Assembly: GCF_014207745.1 (NCBI RefSeq)
Contig: NZ_JACHJB010000001.1
Location: 2,356,001-2,420,000 of the forward strand
Length of the DNA: 64,000 bases
DNA from: Nonomuraea muscovyensis
GTDB taxonomy: Bacteria > Actinomycetota > Actinomycetes > Streptosporangiales > Streptosporangiaceae
Reading direction: 5' to 3'
A program made the position numbers and the translations under genes. Below the pieces are notes generated by a model. The model was not told where the DNA came from. It saw only the letters and a program-made list of their open reading frames with translations, and searched no databases. Shown here one piece after another: positions 47,201-54,714 of the stretch. Numbering within the stretch: position 1 is the stretch's first letter; every line of letters begins with the position of its first letter.

Positions 47201-47302
47201 GATCACCGGGGTCGAGGTGTCGTCGCGCAGCGCCTGCCTGATCCCGTCGTAGTCGGGGGAGCCCAGGCTCCGCTGCAGCAACCGGCTGGTCAAATCAGAC
47301 AC
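44288..47302 (-). CDS. GH38 alpha-mannosidase-like glycosidase
   Basis: A 1004-aa cytoplasmic enzyme. The GH38 zinc motif [10 protein letters not shown] is at about residue 124, the helical linker ([15 protein letters not shown]) and the zinc-region ALFNEHTWG follow, then large beta domains ([39 protein letters not shown]). Members cleave alpha-mannosides, but divergent ones act on other sugars. Start GTG at 47302 overlaps the permease stop by 8 bp. Coupling with an importer implies that an imported oligosaccharide is cut inside the cell. Confidence 0.88.
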   Translation of the reverse strand: MSDLTSRLLQRSLGSPDYDGIRQALRDDTSTPVIDLRGLQVRVAVLPLFTHDGRQAVRVSSTRPLTHVLVGVDSATGGDVTLLVPEVTAPRTFTLESRDDEGLVGTAQVTVTPQRKWNVFVVHHSHLDIGYTDPQGTVLRHHLDYLDAAVRLARETASWPDDARFRWTVESSMPALRWLAARPAEQVEAFAALAREGVIEVTALPFQLHTEACSTEELYRQLRFTAELRDRFGFATTSAMHTDVPGAVVGLVDALDAAGVRYLAAAHNWAGRSVPYLHGGDKLTRPFRWRAPSGNELLVWFTDTPHGMAYMEGNTVGLTDSYELADDLLPRYLAALATRGYPYGPGTFGWQGPDAPREPYELDVLHLRVQGAHADNAGPSVVPASIARTWNERWAYPRLRSAVNSDFFRHVEEHHLDRLAVHEGDWTDWWADGLGSGARPLGYVRRAQSALRAAETLHTLAGADATEQIDAAYDKVALFNEHTWGAANPWEDAEEAGDSGGLQWTRKSSGAYDAKDDAADLLHAAARRFGAAVSGEPVEGTLASFAVFNPGTTGRTDIVRAFLPRDVVPADVPIALVDGRTGEPLAHHEEYVHPDDWPTRPIGRHLHAVVPCVPGHGYVRIDVVRGEGQAPEPVRLDPSGVIENEFYRVSYDVGAGHIGSIFDKTAGRELVNGDAAAGFGQYVYDRYATAPHFNHLSGHVGAHDRTLLGDRAIGTHATIVKAERTAVGEKLVVELRGKGVDWLRTTIELHRGVARVDLTYQLAKQGTPAKEAVFLAFPFATGPATAWELTGGVGGPDVPRVPGSAAYMLPIRHWIAFDDPELTVAWATLEAPLVQLGTIHMPYAPFPPTLDHEDGTVYSWALNNIWDTNFPAQQQGETTFRYAVMSAAGAVGRRLGTLAAAGLTEPFAGVLLRGPAADPTLTYVVVEHPDVLITSIGRAGAEHVVRLQSLAPEPVETMVTLPGLVSATVSAGLRHGREPAEVVGESVTVRLPSCGVAAIWGTCQ

Positions 47303-48104
47303 TCCCTAGGGACAGGCCCCTGGCGAAGAGGCGCTGGGTGGCGAGGAACAGCACGACCGTGGGCAGCGAGCAGACGAGCCCGGCGGCCAGCCCGACGGGC
47401 ACCGGGGTGCCCGCGTACACGTCGGTCATCAGACCGGCCAGCGCCGTCATCACCGGCCGCACGTCAGCGGTCGTGGTCAGCGTCAGGCCGAAGATCAGGT
47501 CGTTCCAGATGAAGGTGAACTCGAGGATGAACACGGCGGCGAGCGCGCTGGTCGAGATCGGCAGATAGACGCGCCAGAAGATCCGCCAGGTGGAGGCGCC
47601 GTCCATCCGCGCCGCCTCGAAGATCGAGAACGCCACGCCGCTGTAGAAGTTGCGCAGCACGAACGCGGCCAGCGGCACGTTGATCGCCGTGTAGATGAGG
47701 ATCATGCCGAGGCGCGTGTCGTACAGGCCGGCGTCGCTGAAGCCGACGAACAGCGGCACGAGCAGCATCTGCGACGGGAACACGGTGCCGCCGAACAGGA
47801 GCAGGAACCACCAGAAGCCGTGGCGCAGCCTCAGCACCACGATGGTGTACCCGGCCAGCGCCCCGATCACGACCCCGAGCAGCGGCGAGACGACGCTGTA
47901 GAGGGCGGTGCTGGCCAGGCTGTCGCCCAGGTTCGCGCTGTCCAGGGCGGTGGCGAAGTTGGCGAACAGCGCGAAGTCCCCCGACGGCGCCCACGCCCGG
48001 GACGGGTCGTAGGACGCCGCCGGCCGGGAGGCGTTGACGAGCAGCAGGTAGGTGGGCCCGAGCCAGACCAGCCCGAGCACGATCAGCACGGCACGGCGGA
48101 TCAT
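47295..48104 (-). CDS. Sugar ABC transporter permease (MalG type), GntR locus
   Basis: A 269-aa permease with six transmembrane helices and the EAA loop FEAARMDGASTWRIFWR. The ATG at 48104 overlaps the previous permease stop as ATGA. The gene lies in an unbroken chain of overlapping genes from the GntR regulator to the dehydratase. Confidence 0.92.
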   Translation of the reverse strand: MIRRAVLIVLGLVWLGPTYLLLVNASRPAASYDPSRAWAPSGDFALFANFATALDSANLGDSLASTALYSVVSPLLGVVIGALAGYTIVVLRLRHGFWWFLLLFGGTVFPSQMLLVPLFVGFSDAGLYDTRLGMILIYTAINVPLAAFVLRNFYSGVAFSIFEAARMDGASTWRIFWRVYLPISTSALAAVFILEFTFIWNDLIFGLTLTTTADVRPVMTALAGLMTDVYAGTPVPVGLAAGLVCSLPTVVLFLATQRLFARGLSLGSV

Positions 48105-48943
48105 CGCACCTGCCTCCTGAGGTAGAGGTAGGAGGCGAGCCCGGTGACGACCGTCAGCAGCACCGCGACCGCCGAGCCGTAGCCGTAGTCGCTGGCCACG
48201 AACGTCTCCTTGTACATGGTCACCGCGAGCGTCTCGGAGTTGCGGCCCGGCCCGCCCTGCGTCATCACCCAGACGATGTCGAACGTCTTCAGGCTCGCCA
48301 CGAGCGCCAGCCCCACCACGACGGCGGTCAGCGGCCTCATCAGCGGCCAGATGACGTGCCGGAACAGCCGCCACCCCGACGCGCCGTCGAGCCGGGCCGC
48401 CTCGATGGGCTCCTTGGGGATCGACTGGAGGCCCACCACGAACAGCAGCGTGTTGACGCCGAGCTGCTGCCAGGTCCACACCAGCAGCATCGCCAGCGTG
48501 TTGGCCGGAGCCTCCTGCAGGAACGCGGTGTCCACGCCGAGCAGCGCGTTGGCGACGCCGTCGTGCGACAGGACCGGGCTCCACACCATGGCGAGCCCGG
48601 CGCCGCTGAGCGCGTACGGCAGCATGAACGGCACCCGGTACCACGCGCCGCCTCTGAGGTCGTACGACAGCACCGCCACCAGCAGGCCCAGCCCGACCGG
48701 CAGGATCATCGTGCCGGCCACCCAGAGCAGGGTGTTGCGGGTGGAGGTGAGCAGTGCCGGGTCGTCGAACAGCTTGGCGAAGTTGGCCAGGCCGGCCCAC
48801 TCCGGTGGCGCCAGCCCGTCGTAACGGGTCAGGCTCAGGTACGCGGTCCACACGAACGGCGCGTAGAGCAACACCGCGACCAGCAGCGCGGCGGGAGCCA
48901 CGTACCCGTACCGGAACCGGCCCAGCATCGGGGCGCGGGTCAC
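48101..48943 (-). CDS. Sugar ABC transporter permease (MalF type), GntR locus
   Basis: A 280-aa permease with six transmembrane helices and EAA loop IEAARLDGASGWRLFRH. Start is the GTG at 48943, overlapping the binding-protein stop (GTGA); a longer frame from 49225 runs inside the binding-protein gene and is rejected. Forms the channel with the MalG-type partner. Confidence 0.92.
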   Translation of the reverse strand: MTRAPMLGRFRYGYVAPAALLVAVLLYAPFVWTAYLSLTRYDGLAPPEWAGLANFAKLFDDPALLTSTRNTLLWVAGTMILPVGLGLLVAVLSYDLRGGAWYRVPFMLPYALSGAGLAMVWSPVLSHDGVANALLGVDTAFLQEAPANTLAMLLVWTWQQLGVNTLLFVVGLQSIPKEPIEAARLDGASGWRLFRHVIWPLMRPLTAVVVGLALVASLKTFDIVWVMTQGGPGRNSETLAVTMYKETFVASDYGYGSAVAVLLTVVTGLASYLYLRRQVR

Positions 48944-50190
48944 TGGTGCGTGCTCCAGTACTCGTCGGCCTCCTTCTGGATCGTCTCCAGGACCTCCTTG
49001 TACGTGCCGGGCTCGGTGACGAACTTGCCGAAGCCGTCGAGCGCGGCCGTCAGGATGGGCGGCGGGGTCGCCTCGAAGTAGCGGTTGACCAGGCGGTACT
49101 TGCCGCCGCCCGCGTCCTTGGTGATCTGGCCGAGCGCCTCGTCCTTGATGGTCACCTTCGGGTTGGCGCTGACGTCGCCGCGGGTCGTGGCCCACTTCTC
49201 CTGGGCCTCGGCGGTGGTCCACCACTTGAGGTACTTCGTGCCGGCCTCGGGGTCGGCGGCCTTGGTCAGCGAGCAGAGCGGGCCGCTCTCGAAGATGACC
49301 GAGGTCTTGGGGAGGGCGGGATCGACGTTGGGGATCACGAAGAAGCCGTAGTCGGTGCCGGCCTTGAGGTCGCGCTGGGTCATGCTGGTGTTGAACCAGG
49401 TGCCGAACGAGACCATCGCCGCCTTGCCGGTCTTCATCACGTCGCCCGGATCCGTCTTGTCACCCGGGTTCATGAAATATCCGGCGTCGATGAGTTCCTT
49501 CCACTTCTCCATCACGCGGACCACGCCCGGGTCGGTGTACTTGGCCTTGCCCGTGGACAGCCGGTCGTACAGGTCGGGGTCCATGCCGGCCATGAGCTGC
49601 TCGAACCAGACGAAGGAGAACAGCACGCTGGTGTGGTAGAACGGCGTGACGCCGGCCTTCTTCAGCGTCGCGGCGGCCTTGACGAGGTCGTCCCAGGTGG
49701 CGGGCGGCTGCAGGCCGTGCTCGTCGAAGATCTTCTTGTTGTAGAACATGCCCCAGTACGCGACGTTCATCGGCACGCAGTACTGCTTGCCGCCGATCGT
49801 GTAGTAGGGCATCAGGTCCTGCGACAGATCGCCGGCCTTGATCGCCTCCTGCCAGACGGCCGTGGTCTCGGCCACCTGCCGCTGCTTGACGATCTCCTCC
49901 AGCATCCCCCCGGTCTGCCAGGTGAACAGGTCAGGCTTGACGTTCGTCCGGAACGACGCCTTGATGAACGCCTGGTACTGGGCGGAGTCGGTGTAGCCCG
50001 TCGGCTTCATGCCGAGGCCGATCCGCTGCTTGGACAGCGCGCCCATCTCGTCGAAGAACTTGGTCCAGGCGCCCTTGTCGTTGTAGAGCGTCAGCTCGCT
50101 CTTCTTCTGCTGGGTGGCGGCGCCGTTACCGCCGCAGGCGGCGAGCAACAGGGCGAGCACGCCGAACGTGGCCATGCGTGACCGGATCAT
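48940..50190 (-). CDS. Sugar ABC transporter substrate-binding lipoprotein, GntR locus
   Basis: A 416-aa solute-binding protein: lipobox LLLAAC near residue 18, KSELTLYNDKGAW, PDLFTWQTGG and FGTWFNTSMTQ. It captures the glycan handled by the GH38/dehydratase pathway. ATG at 50190 follows AGGAGG by 6 nt; the start at 50211 would add seven polar residues before the signal. Seventeen nt separate it from gntR. Confidence 0.92.
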   Translation of the reverse strand: MIRSRMATFGVLALLLAACGGNGAATQQKKSELTLYNDKGAWTKFFDEMGALSKQRIGLGMKPTGYTDSAQYQAFIKASFRTNVKPDLFTWQTGGMLEEIVKQRQVAETTAVWQEAIKAGDLSQDLMPYYTIGGKQYCVPMNVAYWGMFYNKKIFDEHGLQPPATWDDLVKAAATLKKAGVTPFYHTSVLFSFVWFEQLMAGMDPDLYDRLSTGKAKYTDPGVVRVMEKWKELIDAGYFMNPGDKTDPGDVMKTGKAAMVSFGTWFNTSMTQRDLKAGTDYGFFVIPNVDPALPKTSVIFESGPLCSLTKAADPEAGTKYLKWWTTAEAQEKWATTRGDVSANPKVTIKDEALGQITKDAGGGKYRLVNRYFEATPPPILTAALDGFGKFVTEPGTYKEVLETIQKEADEYWSTHQ

Positions 50191-50207
50191 GCCCCGGCCT
50201 CCTTGTT

Positions 50208-50909
50208 TCACTTGGGGGGTTGGTGCAACCTCTGTTCGATGACCGTCTTGACGTCCACCAGGTGGGCCCGCATGCGCTCCTCGGCCGCGCCGGCGTCGCC
50301 CGCGACGATGGCCTGGAGGATCGTGTGGTGCTCGTCGTGGTCGCGGCGCCGGTCGTCGAAGATCTGCAGGATCTCCCGCTGCTCGGCTCCGTGGACGGTG
50401 AGCAGCGAGTCGACGACCTCGTGCAGGACGCTGTTGCCCGCCAGCCGCGCGGTCGCCCGGTGGAAGGTCATGTTGGCCTCGTGCAGCTCGGCGTCCTCGC
50501 CGCGCAGGTGCGTGGCGGCCTCGCCGAGCACCCGTTCCAGCTCCGCCAGGTCGTCGCCTCGCGCCCGCCGGGCGGCCATGGCCGCCAGCGGCGGCTCGAT
50601 GACGATGCGCGCGTCCAGCAGTTCCAGGAGCTGGGCGCCGCGCATCTCGCGCATGTTGGGGTTGGGCAGCACGATGCGCTCGATGGCGGAGCCGACGTAG
50701 ATGCCCGACCCGTGCCGCATCTCGATGGCACCGGTCGCCTCCAGCCTGCGCAGCGCCTCGCGCAGCGTCGGGGTGGTGACGGCGAAACGCTGGGACAGCT
50801 CCCTGGTGGAGGGCAGCCGGTCGCCCGGCCGGTGCCCACCCGTGCGGATGAGCTCCAGCATGCGCTCGGTCAGGGCGTCGGAAAGGGTCGGCCGCGCTAC
50901 CTCGGACAT
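50208..50909 (-). CDS. GntR family regulator (FadR subfamily)
   Basis: A 233-aa repressor. Winged helix at residues 8-75 (GDRLPSTRELSQRFAVTTPTLREALRRLE) and an all-helical FCD effector domain (about 80-220) with His and Asp/Arg residues in MTFHRATARLAGN and DEHHTIL that usually bind metal and a sugar-acid ligand. It heads the operon for import, GH38 and dehydratase genes. An operator-like palindrome overlaps its own promoter, and a matching one sits in the promoter of the plus-strand operon, so autoregulation plus control of both operons is expected. Confidence 0.92.
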   Translation of the reverse strand: MSEVARPTLSDALTERMLELIRTGGHRPGDRLPSTRELSQRFAVTTPTLREALRRLEATGAIEMRHGSGIYVGSAIERIVLPNPNMREMRGAQLLELLDARIVIEPPLAAMAARRARGDDLAELERVLGEAATHLRGEDAELHEANMTFHRATARLAGNSVLHEVVDSLLTVHGAEQREILQIFDDRRRDHDEHHTILQAIVAGDAGAAEERMRAHLVDVKTVIEQRLHQPPK

Positions 50910-50912
50910 ATC

Positions 50913-50946
50913 AAGTCATCTAATCACTTAACCGCACGGCCGTCTA
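50913..50946 (-). promoter_or_regulatory. gntR promoter and operator
   Basis: Minus strand: TAGACG (50941-50946), 17-bp spacer, TTAGAT (50918-50923). The -10 box ends 8 nt before the ATG and no Shine-Dalgarno is present, so the transcript may be leaderless. The imperfect palindrome AAGTCATCTAATCACTT (50913-50929) covers the -10 box and shares 14 of 17 positions with the site at 40036-40052. Confidence 0.65.
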
Positions 50947-50977
50947 TGTTCCGGCATGAAGTGAGCGAGGGGTGGGA

Positions 50978-50995
50978 CCCGCGGAAGTTCGCGGG
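50978..50995 (-). terminator. Hairpin after the DUF305 gene
   Basis: CCCGCG-GAAGTT-CGCGGG, a perfect 6-bp stem ending 5 nt beyond the DUF305 stop. Probable terminator of the LPMO-DUF305 unit; no T-tract. Confidence 0.45.
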
Positions 50996-51000
50996 CCGGT

Positions 51001-51597
51001 TCACCGGCTGATCGACTCCAGCAGGCCGAGCATCTGCTGGATCTGCGCCCGGCGGGACGCCTGCACCTGGGCGGCCCAGCGCGTGACCTCGGGGTTGGCC
51101 CCACCGGCCACCTCGGACCCGGCCATCTGGACGGCGTCGTCCTGATGGGCGATGAGCAGGTTGAGGAAGTCGCGTTCCACGGCCTTCGACCTCCTGAGCG
51201 CGGCGATGCGCTCCCTGTCGGTCTCGGGCAGGCCGCCGTGGTGGTCGTGCGCGCCCGTGGCGGCCGTCACCGGCTGATCCCAGGCGTGCAGCCAGCGCAG
51301 CATCATCTCCACCTCGTTCTGCTGCGTGGCCGCCACGGCCGAGGCCAGCGTCTTCAGCTCGGGCGTCGCGCCCCGGTCCGCGCCCACCTTGGCGATCTCG
51401 ATGCCCTGCCGGTGGTGCTGCACCATCATCTGCACGAACATCACGTCCTGGGCGTTGACCGGGTCGCCGCCGCCCGCGGGCTCGGCGGACCCGCAGCCGA
51501 CCGGCAGTGCGGCCAACAAGGCGGCCAACAAGGCGGCCAACAAGGCGGCCAGCAGGGCGGCCGTCAGGAAGCCCGGCGGCGCCGCGACGCGCCGCAC
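51001..51597 (-). CDS. DUF305 lipoprotein
   Basis: A 198-aa exported helical protein. The signal peptide has an unusual h-region made of LLAA repeats, ending in VGC for lipid attachment. The mature domain has the DUF305 motif VMFVQMMVQHHRQGIEIAK, an HDHHGG loop and a second LIAHQDDAVQMA helix. Some DUF305 proteins (for example cyanobacterial CopM) bind copper through such His/Met pairs. It begins 4 nt after the LPMO stop, so the two are cotranscribed; copper supply to the LPMO is a reasonable inference. Confidence 0.88.
   Translation of the reverse strand: MRRVAAPPGFLTAALLAALLAALLAALLAALPVGCGSAEPAGGGDPVNAQDVMFVQMMVQHHRQGIEIAKVGADRGATPELKTLASAVAATQQNEVEMMLRWLHAWDQPVTAATGAHDHHGGLPETDRERIAALRRSKAVERDFLNLLIAHQDDAVQMAGSEVAGGANPEVTRWAAQVQASRRAQIQQMLGLLESISR
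51509..51556 (-). repeat. 12-nt repeat coding the signal-peptide core
   Basis: Four 12-nt units (GCGGCCAACAAG on the plus strand, last copy with two changes) encode the LLAA repeats of the DUF305 signal peptide. In frame, so copy-number change alters h-region length without breaking the gene. Confidence 0.85.
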
Positions 51598-51601
51598 AGC
51601 G

Positions 51602-52444
51602 TCAGGCGCGCTTCCAGAGGGCGGGCACGTTCGGCGGCTCCCAGCCGGCCAGGGCGGTGTGCGCCTGCAGGCAGGTGTAGCTCGCCCCGCCGTAGGTCAC
51701 CTGGTCACCGGCCTTGTAGGCGGTGCCGGCCGTCCAGGTGCCGCCCGGCTGCGAGGTCGGCGTCGGGGTGGGGGTCGGCGTCGGGGTCGGCGTGGGGGTG
51801 GGCGTCGGGGACGGGTTGCCGCCCCCGCCGCCGAAGTCCACGTCCGAGCAGGTGTAGAACGCCTCGTTGCTGCCGACGACGCGCTGCCAGATCGAGTAGA
51901 GGACGTGCCGGCCGCTGCGCTGCGGCAGGTTGATCGTCCAGTTGGTGAACGTGGTCGGGTTCTGGTTGTTGAAGGTCCTGATGTGGACCAGGTCCGACCA
52001 CCTGAGCGGCATGGTGGGGTTCCAGCCCTCGCGGGTGAGGTAGAACTCGAAGTTGCTGTTGGCGTGCGGGGCGGAGGCGTGGTAGGTCAGGGTGAAGCTG
52101 CCCGGTCTGACCTGAGTGGCCGGCCAGTCGGCCCGCTGCAGGTCGAGGCCGCGATACTTGTCGCGCCCGGCGCTGCACAGCTTGCCGTCGGGGATCAGCT
52201 CACGGTGCCGCCCGCCCGCCTCCAGGAGCGAGACCTCGTTCCAGTCGTAGAACGCCTGCGAGCCGCTGGCCGCGACGGCGGCCTTGCAGGCGGCCGACTT
52301 GGGCGACTCGGGGCCCTCGTTCTTGCAGACGTAGACCCGGCTCGGCGGGTTGGACATCGTGCCGTGGGCACTCGCCGCCGAGGCGGGCAGCAGGGCCAGC
52401 ACTCCACTGGCGGCCACGGCGGCGGCGATCGTCGTCTTGCGCAC
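51602..52444 (-). CDS. AA10 lytic polysaccharide monooxygenase with CBM5/12
   Basis: A 280-aa secreted copper enzyme. The signal peptide (residues 1-26) is cut before His27 of HGTMSNPPSR; this N-terminal His and the later His in SAPHANSNFEFY form the copper brace. A Pro-Thr linker (about 213-232, TP repeats) joins a CBM5/12 (WTAGTAYKAGDQVTYGG, WEPPNVPALWK), so chitin is the likely substrate. DUF305 follows directly. An AGGAA/TTCCT palindrome lies in its upstream region. Confidence 0.94.
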   Translation of the reverse strand: MRKTTIAAAVAASGVLALLPASAASAHGTMSNPPSRVYVCKNEGPESPKSAACKAAVAASGSQAFYDWNEVSLLEAGGRHRELIPDGKLCSAGRDKYRGLDLQRADWPATQVRPGSFTLTYHASAPHANSNFEFYLTREGWNPTMPLRWSDLVHIRTFNNQNPTTFTNWTINLPQRSGRHVLYSIWQRVVGSNEAFYTCSDVDFGGGGGNPSPTPTPTPTPTPTPTPTPTSQPGGTWTAGTAYKAGDQVTYGGASYTCLQAHTALAGWEPPNVPALWKRA

Positions 52445-52477
52445 CTGTTACTCCCTGGGGGGTGTACGGGAATAAAA

Positions 52478-52490
52478 AGGAAACCTTCCT
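52478..52490. promoter_or_regulatory. Palindrome upstream of the LPMO gene
   Basis: AGGAA-ACC-TTCCT, 34 nt before the LPMO start, in an A/T-rich patch. A TTAGGAAG-like palindrome at this position suggests an operator for carbohydrate control; the regulator is unknown. Confidence 0.4.
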
Positions 52491-52604
52491 AAGAGTTAAC
52501 CATTTCTGACAACCGCGCAAGCGATTCCGGTCAGAACGGTCACCCCGTTGAGGCCACACCCCCCGGCGGCGCCGCCGTACCCGCACGGCTCCGCTGGATC
52601 CAGG

Positions 52605-52982
52605 TCAGCCGGTGTAGAGGACGGCGTCGATCTCGATGTCGAAGCCGCTCAGCGCCACCGGGATCGTGGTGCGGGCCGGGAGGTTCGCGGTGCCGAAGAA
52701 CTCCACGTAGATCTCGTTCAGCTCCGGGAAGTGGGCGAAGTCGCTCACGTAGACCCCCACCCGCACGGCCTGCGACAGGTCGGCGCCGGCCGCCTCGGCC
52801 ACCTTGGCGAGGTTCGTGAACGCCTGGCGGGCCTGCTCGGCGAACGAGCCGCGCACCCACGTGCCGTCGGGCCGCACCGGGCAGGCGCCGGCCAGATAGA
52901 CGTAGTCGCCGGCGACCACGGCCTGCGAGTACGGGCCACCGGGCGGGGCGGCCTCGGGGGTGTCGATGACGCGCTTGGGCAT
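52605..52982 (-). CDS. RidA/YjgF family protein
   Basis: A 125-aa trimeric RidA-fold protein; canonical members hydrolyse reactive enamines and imines from PLP enzymes. GGPYSQAVVAGDYVYLAG at the N-terminus, the LAKVAEAAGADL helix and VGVYVSDFAHFPELN are typical. The catalytic arginine region reads LPARTTIPVA, consistent with an active RidA-type pocket. Single gene between the LPMO and the peptide cassette. Confidence 0.92.
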   Translation of the reverse strand: MPKRVIDTPEAAPPGGPYSQAVVAGDYVYLAGACPVRPDGTWVRGSFAEQARQAFTNLAKVAEAAGADLSQAVRVGVYVSDFAHFPELNEIYVEFFGTANLPARTTIPVALSGFDIEIDAVLYTG

Positions 52983-53017
52983 GTCGATCAGCCTCCTGTG
53001 ACGGGTGACGGGAGACT

Positions 53018-53467
53018 CTACGACACCGCCCGGACGCGCCGCACCACGACCCCGAGCAGCCGGTCACCGGGCACGTGGCCGCAGTGGCGCGAGTCGTAGG
53101 AGTCGCCGGCGTTGTCCCCCCGCACGACCAGGCAGCCGGGCGGCACCCTCGCGCCCGCCTCCCATCCGGGCACCCCGTCCCTCGGCACGGGGTCGCCGGG
53201 GGCCGCCGTGGCCCGCTTGATGCTCCACGGCTGCTCGGGCCCGGCGTCTGCGCTCTCGGGGTGAGGCAGCCTGACCACCACGACCTGCCCGGCCCGCACC
53301 TCGCCGGCCGGGACCCGGCGTACCCACACCCGGTCGCCCGACCCGTACGCGGGCTCCATGCTGGCCCCGGACACCGTCACCAGCACGTACCTGCGGCGCA
53401 GCCACGACACGCCCGCCACGGCCGCGGCGAGGAGGACCGTCAGCGATACGGCCGCCCTCATCGGCAC
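53018..53467 (-). CDS. S26 signal peptidase-like protein of the Cys-rich peptide cassette
   Basis: A 149-aa membrane-bound peptidase with one N-terminal helix (about 5-23). The catalytic dyad is visible: Ser36 in VSGASMEPAY and Lys84 in SIKRATAAPGD; the C-terminal box RGDNAGDSYDSR is complete. It is shorter than housekeeping LepB and resembles specialised S26 enzymes. Last gene of the cassette (19 nt after the thioredoxin-like gene), so it may process the cysteine-rich peptide or a partner. Start GTG 53467; ATG 53461 is an alternative. Confidence 0.85.
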   Translation of the reverse strand: MPMRAAVSLTVLLAAAVAGVSWLRRRYVLVTVSGASMEPAYGSGDRVWVRRVPAGEVRAGQVVVVRLPHPESADAGPEQPWSIKRATAAPGDPVPRDGVPGWEAGARVPPGCLVVRGDNAGDSYDSRHCGHVPGDRLLGVVVRRVRAVS

Positions 53468-53486
53468 CGCACCGGGCCGGAGGGGA

Positions 53487-54044
53487 TCACCTGTCGGCGG
53501 GCAGGCCGAGCCGGGTCACGTCACCCTCGGCCGCGACGATCACGCCCTCGCTGTCCACCAGGCAGAAAGCGGGATACTCGGTGACCTGGAAGGCCCGCGC
53601 GACCGGCCCCTCGTACCCGTCCTCCACCACCACCCGCGCCACGGGGCTCAGCTCCAGCACCATCTCCCGCGCCGCCTGCTCCCCGCCCGCCACGATCGCG
53701 AGGATCAGGCGGCGCCCGCCGATGCGGCCGCGCGCGTGGCCGAGGAAGCCCGGCAGCCTCTCCAGGCACGGCTTGCAGCCCGGGCTGAAGAACGCGACCA
53801 GCGTCTCGCCCGACAGGGAACCCCTGGAGATCTCCTCCCCGTCGAGGGTCCGCGCGGCGAACTCGCCGACCGTGCCGCCCACGTGCGGCAGCCCGGGAGG
53901 GGCCAGCGCTCCCGCGCCCGAGCGCAGGAGCGTCTCCAGGTGGGTGGCGTGCTCGCGGAGGCGGCGCACCACCCCCAGCGTGAGGATCAGGTCAAGCGTG
54001 CAGATCACGCCCACCAGGATGACGGCGGCCCACATCACGGCCAT
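53487..54044 (-). CDS. TlpA/MauD-like membrane thioredoxin
   Basis: A 185-aa protein with an N-terminal membrane anchor (residues 3-25) and a thioredoxin-fold domain outside the membrane. The redox motif CKPC lies in FFSPGCKPCLERLPGFL. In methylamine dehydrogenase operons MauD of this type works with MauE to form disulfides in a small cysteine-rich subunit. The ATG at 54044 is selected because GGGAG is 6 nt upstream; the gene overlaps the MauE-like stop. Confidence 0.85.
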   Translation of the reverse strand: MAVMWAAVILVGVICTLDLILTLGVVRRLREHATHLETLLRSGAGALAPPGLPHVGGTVGEFAARTLDGEEISRGSLSGETLVAFFSPGCKPCLERLPGFLGHARGRIGGRRLILAIVAGGEQAAREMVLELSPVARVVVEDGYEGPVARAFQVTEYPAFCLVDSEGVIVAAEGDVTRLGLPADR

Positions 54045-54619
54045 CACATGCTCCCTTCCACATGGCCCCCGGCCGGCGTGTGCCGCGACAGCCCCGGGCC
54101 GAACAGCTCTCCCACGTCATCGAGCCGGACGACCACCATGCCCAGCGTCAGCGCACCGGCCGCGGCCACCAGCAACCCGCCCGCGTCGGCCGAGCCGAAC
54201 GCGGCGGGCTCCATCACCGCCCCCGTGACGACCGCGGCGAGGAGCAGCGCGTTGCGCACCAGGTGCCAGGGGCTCAGCTCCGCCGTCCCGCCGAAGCACC
54301 GGCAGGCCGTCGCCACCCCGCGCCGCAGCGCCAGGGCGATGGCCACGCCGAAGGCCGTCACCAGCACCGCCGCCAGCGCGAGCGCCACGGTGCTCGCGGG
54401 GACCAGCAGCACGACCACCGCCGCCTCGGCCGCCACCACGACGGGCGCCACGAGCCTGGCGACCGCCGCCGGCACCACGCGGGACGGCAGGAACGCGCCC
54501 AGCAGCCTGCGCGTCGACTCCACGAAGTCCCGCCACTGTCCCGGCCGCAGCTTGCTCAGCACGGACACGACGAAGACCAGGCCGACGAGACAGGTGACAC
54601 CGAAAGCGAGATATTGCAC
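54044..54619 (-). CDS. MauE/DoxX-like membrane protein
   Basis: A 191-aa integral membrane protein with four to five helices and a CRCFG motif (TACRCFGGTAELSPWH) in the loop, characteristic of MauE-like redox-associated proteins. MauE is needed for maturation of the disulfide-rich small subunit of methylamine dehydrogenase; no mau structural gene is present here, but a small Cys-rich peptide is encoded 95 nt upstream. GTG start at 54619. Confidence 0.85.
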   Translation of the reverse strand: MQYLAFGVTCLVGLVFVVSVLSKLRPGQWRDFVESTRRLLGAFLPSRVVPAAVARLVAPVVVAAEAAVVVLLVPASTVALALAAVLVTAFGVAIALALRRGVATACRCFGGTAELSPWHLVRNALLLAAVVTGAVMEPAAFGSADAGGLLVAAAGALTLGMVVVRLDDVGELFGPGLSRHTPAGGHVEGSM

Positions 54620-54659
54620 GCGCGCCCCCAGCGCAGGAAAAGGGAAGCCTCGGCAAAGA

Positions 54660-54710
54660 CGAATTCGGGAGCCACCGCACCTGCGGCGGGCACGGCGGCT
54701 CCCGAGTTCG
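54660..54710 (-). terminator. Strong hairpin between the Cys-rich peptide and mauE-like genes
   Basis: Arms 54660-54673 and 54697-54710 pair over 14 bp with a single G-T; the loop has an inner CCGC-ACCT-GCGG stem. It begins 4 nt past the peptide stop and is followed by TCTTTG on the transcript. It probably lowers transcription of the maturation genes relative to the peptide. Confidence 0.65.
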
Positions 54711-54714
54711 CCGG

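Noticed and set aside
44378..47512. 1044-codon open frame on the plus strand opposite GH38
   Set aside because: Antisense shadow: His/Arg/Gly/Val-rich, no domain, no ribosome-binding site, and fully opposite a gene with clear GH38 motifs. High GC makes such long mirror frames common.
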